Positions 1 through 5,557 of a DNA stretch of 7,022 nt are shown in pieces. Under the pieces are notes generated by a model. It searched no databases. It was not told the DNA's origin and worked only from the letters and a program-made list of their open reading frames with translations. The position numbers and the translations under genes were made by a program. Source of the DNA: Acidobacteriota bacterium (lineage in GTDB: Bacteria; Acidobacteriota; Terriglobia; Acidiferrales; UBA7541); NCBI GenBank assembly GCA_003224075.1, contig QHYF01000177.1, forward strand, positions 1 to 7,022, in the 5' to 3' direction. How positions within the stretch are numbered: the first letter of the stretch is position 1; each line of letters opens with the position of its first letter.

Positions 1-205
1 CGTGTGTCAATAAAGAGAAGCTTTGTGCGCGCCCGCGCCGCGCAGAGGGATCGGGCTTCAGGAGGTAAAACGGTGCGCCGTTCGCGGAAGAAGGCGAAAT
101 CCGTATGGGCATGAGGAGCTGATGAAAGTTATCCCGCACCCGGTTGAGCCAGGATTCTTGTGATGACTGAAGGGAAGAGAAGGACCGCGAAAGCGGATCG
201 CGCAT
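1..205 (-). CDS. Partial TonB-like membrane protein, N-terminal part only
   Basis: This minus-strand reading frame is open from the window edge up to an in-frame ATG at 205-203. That ATG is preceded by a GGAGG Shine-Dalgarno with 7-nt spacing, which fixes the start. About 68 codons are visible and the gene continues to the left of the window. The N-terminus is polar and basic, followed by a segment containing WLNRVRDNFHQLL, then SANGAPFYLLKP, and finally a basic stretch leading into RAQSFSLLTH. This order resembles the region just before the membrane helix in the complete TonB-family gene upstream (RIRDFF, then a Pro-rich stretch, then SQALAVCLHVAVI). I infer a second TonB-family energy transducer, in the same orientation and 168 bp downstream of the first. 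The membrane helix, linker and C-terminal domain lie outside the window, so the family call rests on this short resemblance. A different single-pass membrane protein is possible. Confidence 0.5.
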   Translation of the reverse strand, partial: MRDPLSRSFSSLQSSQESWLNRVRDNFHQLLMPIRISPSSANGAPFYLLKPDPSARRGRAQSFSLLTH

Positions 206-337
206 GGGCTGGCCTCCGCGCACGCCTCCGAGTTTGGCCGAATGCCGGGTGGAGGCGAACGGCGAATGCGTGATCAGAAGCGGAGCCCATCAGATTGGTT
301 GCCCGGACACGCGGCCAATCAAATCGAGAAGAGACAC

Positions 338-363
338 TACCGCTGCGGAAGAGCGTCGCGGTA
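338..363 (-). terminator. Weak hairpin downstream of the TonB-family gene
   Basis: A 6-bp inverted repeat, TACCGC (338-343) and GCGGTA (358-363), encloses a 14-nt loop beginning 10 nt beyond the minus-strand stop codon at 374. On the minus strand it is followed by a pyrimidine-rich GTGTCTCTTCTCG rather than a clean U-tract. It may be a weak terminator or mRNA 3'-end stabiliser. The position is suggestive and the structure is modest. Confidence 0.25.
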
Positions 364-373
364 ATGAAAGGAA

Positions 374-1618
374 TCAGTAGAGGTGGAAGGTGACTTCGAT
401 CTGCACGCGGCAGTTGACGGGCTTCCCGCTCGGGCCAATCGCCGGCCGCATCTTCCAGTTCCGCACTTGCGAGAGGGCCTTTTCTTCCAGGCCAAGCCCG
501 GGACCCTTGATGACGACCGGGTTGATCACGCGCCCATCGGCTGTGACCGTCACGTCGAGCAGCACCGTTCCTTGATATTTGGCCTTGCGCGCTTCGTCGG
601 AGTATTCCGGCTGCGGGCAATAAATGCATTGGGGCGAGCCGACTCCGTTCACACCGGCGCGGAAGACGCCGCCGCCGGTGCCGCCGCCTTCGCCTGGGCC
701 GAGGCCTCCGCCAGAGCCGCTCCCGATACCGCCGGCTTCGCCCGTCCCGATACCGCCACCGCCGCCAGGGCCGCCGGAATAAGTCACGGAGGCCGCCAGA
801 GGATCACCCATGTTGGTCAGGGGCGGGTTTGCTACTTTCAAATCCGGCGGACCAAGGAGCGATGGGTCCATAGGCAGCTTGGGAGTCGGATTCTTGAGCA
901 CCGCCATGGGCGGCGTCCACTGCGTCATTTTGAATTTCGGGGTGCGTCCCTTTGTCGGAGGTTCCTTCGAGCGGTCGCCACCGCCGCCACCGCCGCCGGC
1001 CTTGTCATTGCCGGCAGGCAGCTTTGAAATGTAAGGCGAGATGTCCAGAGGCGTGAGGTCAAGCTGCTTGTTTTTGGCTTCCGTCGAAGATGGGAGCACA
1101 TTCCAGAAAATCGGAACGGTCAGCAGGGCAATCACCGCAACGTGCAAACAAACCGCAAGCGCCTGGCTCGTCCCGAAGTTTTCATCCTTCGACCAAATGT
1201 CTTTCACTTTTATCGGCTTAATTCCAGGTGGCAATGGCGCCTGCCTCGGTGGTGAGAAAAAATCCCGGATGCGACCGCCGAACCCGCCGAAATTGGCGCC
1301 CCACGCCACTTCCAGCCTGCTGTTTATCCGCCGCTTGGGCGACGGCCCTGATTTGAAAAACTCCCAGAGGTTGCCGCCGATTCCCGAGCCGAAGGACGTT
1401 TGCGTGAAGGGCGCATCTTTGCGCTCGCGCACGTTGACGGGGCGCTCCGTGAGGAACTGCTTCAGGTTTGACCAGAAATTATCCGCGATGAGAATATCCG
1501 GCCGGCCGAATCTTGGTACCGCTCTGGCAGGGACAGGAATCGGAGGCGCCGCGCCCGCGGTCGGCACTTTGGGCCTTTTTACGGAACGCGGCAAAAGACT
1601 GATAAAATTATCTGGCAC
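374..1618 (-). CDS. TonB-family energy transducer with long cytoplasmic N-terminus and Gly-rich linker
   Basis: Probable TonB-type protein that carries energy from an inner-membrane ExbB/ExbD-like motor to outer-membrane receptors. Numbering from the ATG at 1660 (428 codons), it has a long N-terminal part (about 1-164), one membrane helix (about 165-189, SQALAVCLHVAVIALLTVPI), a periplasmic linker that turns Gly-rich (a run of about seven Gly near 977-1000, then Gly/Ser/Glu blocks encoded at about 660-780), and a C-terminal TonB domain from about residue 350 (YSDEARKAKYQGTVLLDVTV to VQIEVTFHLY at the very end). A CxxC (CIYC, 617-628) precedes that domain. I chose GTG 1618 because GAGG lies 6 nt upstream. 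ATG 1660 has only AAGGGA at 12 nt and adds 14 residues. The N-terminal part is far longer than in E. coli TonB, and Gly replaces the usual Pro/Lys linker. As I remember, both are common in Acidobacteria. No receptor or ExbB/D gene is visible. Confidence 0.88.
   Translation of the reverse strand: MPDNFISLLPRSVKRPKVPTAGAAPPIPVPARAVPRFGRPDILIADNFWSNLKQFLTERPVNVRERKDAPFTQTSFGSGIGGNLWEFFKSGPSPKRRINSRLEVAWGANFGGFGGRIRDFFSPPRQAPLPPGIKPIKVKDIWSKDENFGTSQALAVCLHVAVIALLTVPIFWNVLPSSTEAKNKQLDLTPLDISPYISKLPAGNDKAGGGGGGGDRSKEPPTKGRTPKFKMTQWTPPMAVLKNPTPKLPMDPSLLGPPDLKVANPPLTNMGDPLAASVTYSGGPGGGGGIGTGEAGGIGSGSGGGLGPGEGGGTGGGVFRAGVNGVGSPQCIYCPQPEYSDEARKAKYQGTVLLDVTVTADGRVINPVVIKGPGLGLEEKALSQVRNWKMRPAIGPSGKPVNCRVQIEVTFHLY
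977..994. repeat. Tandem 9-bp repeat encoding polyglycine in the TonB-family gene
   Basis: GCCACCGCC occurs twice in tandem (977-985 and 986-994), followed by GCCGGC. On the minus strand it encodes the Gly run just after the membrane helix. The unit is a multiple of three, so copy-number change would alter linker length without breaking the frame. Confidence 0.7.
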
Positions 1619-1706
1619 CGTTTTCCTCGATCTGGGTGACCGCCACGCGGCCCGCTTCATTTAGACGCAGCTTCCCTTCGCTCGGTATCCCTAAACCGAT
1701 AGGATT

Positions 1707-1731
1707 CGCGCAGGCCCGGAAAGGTTGCGCG
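1707..1731. other. Inverted repeat in the tonB-ileS intergenic region
   Basis: A perfect 6-bp stem, CGCGCA (1707-1712) and TGCGCG (1726-1731), has a 13-nt loop. It lies in the presumed 5' untranslated leader of the minus-strand TonB-family gene, about 90 nt before its GTG start. A second, weaker inverted repeat, TCGGT (1682-1686) and ACCGA (1695-1699), lies closer to the gene. Together they could fold the leader. I do not recognise a known riboswitch. Confidence 0.35.
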
Positions 1732-1741
1732 TCCCCAGCGG

Positions 1742-1770
1742 CTGACACCACTAGCCATTCATTGTAACAT
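1742..1770 (+). promoter_or_regulatory. Candidate sigma70 promoter for ileS
   Basis: CTGACA (1742-1747, one mismatch to TTGACA) and TAACAT (1765-1770) are separated by 17 nt, which would start transcription near 1777 and give a ~50-nt leader before ileS. The -10 match is only moderate. Confidence 0.4.
1761..1769 (-). promoter_or_regulatory. Candidate extended -10 promoter for the TonB-family gene
   Basis: Read on the minus strand, 1769-1761 is TGTTACAAT: a TACAAT hexamer with an upstream TGN extension. No good -35 is seen at 17 nt. The start of transcription would be near 1754, leaving a ~95-135-nt leader before the TonB-family gene. It overlaps the plus-strand -10 of the ileS candidate promoter. 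Confidence 0.35.
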
Positions 1771-1826
1771 ACGTTCTTACACTGCTTTCCGATGTTTCCC
1801 GCCGTGTACCTGAACCAAAGGACGGC

Positions 1827-4771
1827 ATGCAGGCAAAGAATGGGGATCTCCGAGCGCTCATGATCATGGCCGAACCACTCGAACTGAAGAAGACACTCAA
1901 CTTGCCAAAAACCGATTTTCCGATGAAGGCCAGCTTGCCGCAAAACGAGCCAAAACAACTCGAAGCTTGGCATGGGGGCAGCGCATCCTGGAGACTCGCC
2001 GAGGTAAGCCGCTCTTTGTGTTGCATGACGGACCGCCGTATCCCACCGGGGAAATTCATCTGGGCACGGGGCTCAACAAAATCCTGAAGGATTTGGTCGT
2101 CAAGACCAAGAGCATGGCGGGGCATTACGCTCCGTACGTGCCGGGATGGGATTGCCATGGGCTCCCGATTGAGACGCAGGTGGAAAAAGAGCTGGGTGGA
2201 AAAGGGAAGGTGCCGCCCGCGGAGTTTCGAAAGCTCTGCCGGCAGTTCGCCGCGCGCTACGTTGAGCAGCACAAGAGAGATTTCAAGCGGCTCGGGATTT
2301 TCGGGCGGTGGAACGATCCCTATTTAACGATGAGCCCCGACTATGAGGCCACCATCGCGAGTGCGTTTCTCGATTTCATGGAGAAGGGTTACGTCTATCG
2401 CGGCCGCAAGCCGGTCTATTGGTGCATCTATGACAGCACTGCACTGGCCGAGGCCGAAGTCGAATATGAAGATCACTCCAGCCCCTCGATCTACGTCCGT
2501 TACAAACTTTTTGAGTCCAAGGTCGGCACGATCGTCACAGCCGTTGGGGGTCGCAGGACAATCGGCGGCGGAATCGTTCCTCCGGAGCTTAAGAGTAGGC
2601 AGGTTTACGCGATTATCTGGACGACAACGCCTTGGACGCTTCCACATAGCATGGCACTAGCTTTGCATCCCGATTTTGACTACTCGGCTGTCGAAATTGA
2701 AAACGGAGACGTTTATCTGATTGCTGACCAGCTTCGAGAGAACGTTCTTAGCGTGTGCAATCTCAAGCAAAAGTCGATTCTGAAGATGTTTAAAGGTTCT
2801 GATTTTGAGGGCGCTACTTTCTACCATGCCTTCATTCCCAAAGACTCAGGTTTGCCAAATTGGTACGTCGAGGGTGTTACAGCGGATTATGTAACGCTCG
2901 ATCAAGGAACCGGGATTGTGCATACCGCGCCTGGGCATGGAGTCGAAGACTTTAACACTGGGTTGAAGTACGGGATCGAGATCTATGCTCCCCTCGACGA
3001 TAAGGGTGTTTATCTCGAGGGCCTCGCTGAGTACAAAGGCAAGGACGTCTTCACCGCCAATCCGATCATCGTGGAACTTCTCCGAAGCCGCGGCGCTCTT
3101 CTTTCTGCCACGAACTACACGCATAGCTACCCGCACTGCTGGCGCTGCCACAACCCGGTGATCTTTCGCGCCACGGAGCAGTGGTTCATCAAGATGGACC
3201 AGGCGGCGCACGGAAGGCAAAAAACGCTCCGGCAGGAAGCGCTCGAGGAGATTCACCAAGTGAAATGGTTTCCCGCCTGGGGCGAAGACCGCATGTACGA
3301 AATGATCGAAAAGCGCCCGGACTGGTGCGTCTCGCGCCAGCGTTTCTGGGGCGTGCCCATCATTGTTTTCTATTGCGATTCGTGCGGCAAGCGTCTCGAG
3401 GATTTCAAAGCGCTTCGTAATGTCGTCAAGTGGTTCGAAAAAGAAGGCGCGGACGCGTGGTACAAACATTCGCCGGAAGAATTGCTCCCCGCCGGCACGA
3501 AATGCTCCTGCGGCGCCTCGAACTGGCGCAAGGAAAACGACATCTTGGACGTGTGGTTTGATTCGGGCTCCTCGCACCTTTCCGTTCTGAAAGGCGACGA
3601 GTGGCCGGCGGATATTTACCTCGAAGGCCCCGACCAGTATCGCGGCTGGTTCCATAGTTCGCTGCTGGTTGCCACGGGCGTGCGCGATGCCGCGCCGTAT
3701 CGCGGCGTGGTTACCCACGGCTGGACGCTGGACGAAAAAGGTATGCCGATGTCGAAGCATCTCGGTAACGCTCTCTATCCTGCGGAGATTACAGAACGCT
3801 GGGGTGCGGATCTGCTTCGCCTCTGGGTCTCCTCGGTCGAATACCAGGCTGACGTGAAAATGAGCGAGCGCGTGATGACCCAGCTCAGCGAGGCCTATCG
3901 CAAGATTCGAAACACTTTTCGCTTTGCCCTTGGCAATCTGAACGACTTTGATCCCTCGCGCGACGCGCTTGCGAACGATCAGCTTGAGGAAATCGACCGC
4001 TGGATGCTCGACCGCACCGCCGAACTGGTGAAGAAATGCCGCGATTGGTATTCGAACTACGAATTCCACCGCGTTTACCACGCGATTCACGATTACTGCG
4101 TCGTGGATCTCAGCGCCTTTTATTTCGACGTGCTGAAAGATCGCCTGTACACGAAGGCGCCCAAGAGCAAGTCGCGCCGTTCGGCGCAAACCGTGGTGTG
4201 GAAGATCACCAGCGCCTTGGTGCGCCTCATCGCGCCCATCCTCGTTTTCACCGCAGAAGAAATCTGGAGGTATCTGCCAAAGGCGCAGGGTAAGCCCGAA
4301 AGCGTTCACATGGCGCTGTTTCCAGAGGCCGATTCGCTTGCTTGCGGAGTCGCCGGGGACGCCGCTGAAAAGTGGGCACGGCTCGCGCAAGTTCGCTCCG
4401 CCGTGCTCGTAGCGCTCGAACAAGCTCGCGCCGCGAAAACTATCGGCGGCGGCCTCGAAGCGAAAGTCCGTCTGCACGCCGCGGCTGAAGCGGCGGATTT
4501 GCAGAAGCTGCTCGAAGAAAAGCAATCCGTGCTGCCCGCGCTTTTCATCGTTTCGCAAGTATCCGTCGAGCCGCGCTCCATTGCGGCATCCGTCCCCAGT
4601 GAAACGTTGCCGGGCCTGGAGCTCCGGATCGAGCGCGCGAACGGCAGGAAATGCGAGCGCTGCTGGAACTACTCCACGCACGTCGGCGAAAATCCACGTT
4701 ACCCAACGGTCTGCGAGCGCTGCAGCGAAGCCCTCGCCGAAATCGAGAATGCGCCTGCACTACGCAACTAA
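1827..4771 (+). CDS. ileS: Isoleucyl-tRNA synthetase, with an apparent frameshift near codon 50
   Basis: Cytoplasmic class I enzyme that attaches isoleucine to tRNA-Ile and hydrolyses mischarged valine. From ATG 1827 (AAGGA at 1818-1822) or ATG 1866, one frame encodes the family N-terminus (LKKTLNLPKTDFPMKASLPQ to EPKQLEAW, ending near 1970). The rest (LFVLHDGPPYPTGEIHLGTG onwards) is in the frame of 1967, open to TAA 4769-4771. The change occurs near the G5 run at 1974-1978. Further motifs in order are the HIGH-type HLGT (2057-2068), editing-domain WTTTPWTLP (~2618-2644) and GTGIVHTAPGHG (~2909-2945), LDVWFDSGSSH (~3545-3577), the KMSKS-type loop as PMSKH (3746-3760), an anticodon-binding region, and a C-terminal zinc finger with CERC pairs at 4652-4663 and 4712-4723. 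Joined length is about 970-980 residues, against 938 in E. coli. As the gene should be essential, a base error is likelier than a true pseudogene. The TTG at 1967 is probably not a real start. Identity is certain. Confidence 0.95.
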
Positions 4772-4792
4772 ACTGCCGCACCAACCCGGCAC

Positions 4793-4848
4793 TGTCATTC
4801 CGAGCGGAGTCCCGGCGGTTTTTGCCGGGGCGGAGTCGAGGAATCTCT
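4793..4848. repeat. Dispersed-repeat-like element between ileS and lspA
   Basis: The spacer carries TGTCATTCCGAG (4793-4804) and, at its other end, TCGAGGAATCTCT (4836-4848), which form imperfect inverted arms. Inside, GCGGAGTC occurs twice (4804-4811 and 4830-4837) around a hairpin, CCCGGC (4811-4816), T-containing 7-nt loop, GCCGGG (4824-4829). Sequences of the type 'GTCATTCCGAGCG...GAGGAATCTC' recur as intergenic repeats in some bacterial genomes, including Acidobacteria as I recall. Copy number in this genome cannot be judged from one window. The hairpin could also shape or terminate the ileS-lspA transcript. Confidence 0.5.
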
Positions 4849-4870
4849 CTTCGATTCTCTCGGAGGCTTC

Positions 4871-5386
4871 ATGACCATTCCTTCGCGCCTCCGCTGGCTC
4901 TGGCTCACCCTCGCCGTCGTTGTCCTCGATCGCGCGACGAAAGCGTGGTTCGATACGCAGACCACCGAAAACTGGCGCCACGAACTCGTTCATCACTTCG
5001 TTTATCTCGTGCACAGCACCAATCCGGGCATTGCCTTCGGCGTCTTGTCCGATTCCGCTTCCGCTGGCACGCGCATCCTCCTAATCGCCGGCTCCATCGT
5101 GGTCATCAGCGTGCTCGCCTGGCTGCTTGTCACCAGCCACGGCGGTGGCCCGCTGACTGCCGCGGGCCTCGCGCTTTTGCTCGGCGGAGCCACCGGCAAC
5201 CTCACCGATCGCATCATTCACGGCGCCGTCACCGACTTCTTCGAAGTCTGGCTCCCGTTCCTTCCTTGGCGCATTTTCAATCCGTGGCCGGCTTTCAACA
5301 TCGCCGATTCCGCCATCACCATTGGCGCTATTCTGATTCTTCTTGATGTAATATTTCCCCCTCAGAAAAGCCCCAAGCACCTTTAG
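4871..5386 (+). CDS. lspA: Lipoprotein signal peptidase (signal peptidase II)
   Basis: Inner-membrane aspartic protease that removes the signal peptide from diacylated prolipoproteins. At 171 residues it is normal for the family. Start ATG 4871 has GGAGG (4862-4866) 4 nt upstream. Four membrane segments are visible: about 8-26 (ending in LDRATKAW), 68-88, 94-112 and 142-162. Family signatures in order are LDRATK with D20, NPGIAFGVL (51-59), GGATGNLTDR (105-114, with N110 and D113), TDFF with D122, and FNIADSAITIGA (142-153, with D146). The Asp residues at the third to fifth sites include the catalytic pair known for the family. The hydrophilic loop after TDFF (EVWLPFLPWRIFNPWP) is somewhat long. 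The gene follows ileS by 99 bp, a neighbourhood conserved in many bacteria. Identity is secure. The extreme C-terminus is less certain because an alternative frame stays open beyond the stop codon. Confidence 0.96.
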   Translation: MTIPSRLRWLWLTLAVVVLDRATKAWFDTQTTENWRHELVHHFVYLVHSTNPGIAFGVLSDSASAGTRILLIAGSIVVISVLAWLLVTSHGGGPLTAAGLALLLGGATGNLTDRIIHGAVTDFFEVWLPFLPWRIFNPWPAFNIADSAITIGAILILLDVIFPPQKSPKHL

Positions 5387-5405
5387 GACAACGTTCGTCT
5401 AACCC

Positions 5406-5431
5406 GGAGGTCGAAGATGAACCGCTGGTGA
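5406..5431 (+). other. Four-codon ORF with a perfect Shine-Dalgarno, possible leader peptide
   Basis: GGAGG (5406-5410) is followed at 6-nt spacing by ATG AAC CGC TGG TGA (5417-5431), encoding MNRW. It starts 20 nt after the lspA stop and lies just ahead of two overlapping inverted repeats. The ribosome-site match and spacing are ideal, but so short an ORF can arise by chance. It could be a leader peptide or a remnant ribosome site. Confidence 0.25.
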
Positions 5432-5452
5432 AGTTGTGGCGACGCTTCCGAC

Positions 5453-5475
5453 GGAAGGCGAGCAGCTCGCCTTCC
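5453..5475 (+). terminator. Strong hairpin downstream of lspA
   Basis: GGAAGGCGAG (5453-5462) and CTCGCCTTCC (5466-5475) form a perfect 10-bp stem with a 3-nt loop, 66 nt after the lspA stop. It is the strongest hairpin I found in the window. The following bases (TGAAGAGATG) contain no T-run, so this is not a canonical intrinsic terminator. It may end or protect the ileS-lspA mRNA. A second CTTCC at 5445-5449 can pair with the same GGAAG in a competing hairpin. Confidence 0.45.
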
Positions 5476-5513
5476 TGAAGAGATGCACCCGGCCCCCATC
5501 CACCTTGCTACAC

Positions 5514-5536
5514 TCTTCGCCCGGCTAGCGCGAAGA
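5514..5536. other. Inverted repeat upstream of the pseudouridine synthase gene
   Basis: TCTTCGC (5514-5520) and GCGAAGA (5530-5536) form a 7-bp stem with a 9-nt loop. It sits immediately upstream of the TGCTACAAT promoter-like element, where an operator or a second 3'-end hairpin might be expected. Function is unknown. Confidence 0.35.
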
Positions 5537-5542
5537 ATCTGC

Positions 5543-5551
5543 TGCTACAAT
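5543..5551 (+). promoter_or_regulatory. Candidate extended -10 element for the pseudouridine synthase gene
   Basis: TGCTACAAT is a TACAAT hexamer (5546-5551) with a TGN extension, ending 6 nt before GTG 5558. Transcription would begin at or within a base or two of that GTG, giving a leaderless mRNA. There is no recognisable -35 at 17 nt. A related TGCTACACT lies at 5506-5514. Confidence 0.4.
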
Positions 5552-5557
5552 CGGCTC

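Noticed and set aside
73..163. Two short plus-strand ORFs (GTG 73 to TGA 114; ATG 122 to TGA 163) each with a good Shine-Dalgarno
   Set aside because: Each has only 13 codons, and both lie opposite a minus-strand frame with a better start and more protein-like sequence. The first frame is also open back to the window edge, so a gene tail cannot be excluded.
129..629. Minus-strand 166-codon open frame overlapping the TonB-family gene
   Set aside because: It overlaps the TonB domain in another frame and has no family-like features. The real gene in this area starts at 205 in a different frame.
660..780. Short-repeat tract that might be taken for a CRISPR or satellite array
   Set aside because: It is the degenerate codon pattern of the Gly-rich TonB linker, with no regular repeat-spacer structure.
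383..1027. Plus-strand 214-codon open frame opposite the TonB-family gene
   Set aside because: The composition is dominated by Ala/Arg from antisense Gly codons. The minus strand encodes a clear TonB C-terminal domain.
1660..1760. Possible GEMM/cyclic-dinucleotide riboswitch in the TonB leader (minus strand has GGGGACGCGCAACC...GGGCCTGCGCG)
   Set aside because: It resembles the GGGACGCAAAGCC part of GEMM-I, but the required GCAAACC segment and the GGTAGCCGGGTTACC segment are missing.
1608..1973. Minus-strand 121-codon frame ending just inside the TonB-family gene
   Set aside because: Most of it is antisense to the ileS N-terminus and no good ribosome site was seen. Its end overlaps the GTG 1618 start by a few bases, which could hint at coupling, but nothing else supports it.
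2846..4681. 611-codon open frame on the minus strand inside ileS
   Set aside because: It is a shadow of ileS, whose motifs run continuously on the plus strand. The translation is low-complexity, Arg/His/Ala-rich and without recognisable domains.
4651..5346. 231-codon plus-strand frame across the ileS end and lspA
   Set aside because: It crosses two well-identified genes in another frame and is extremely Arg/His/Ser-rich, as expected of a shadow.
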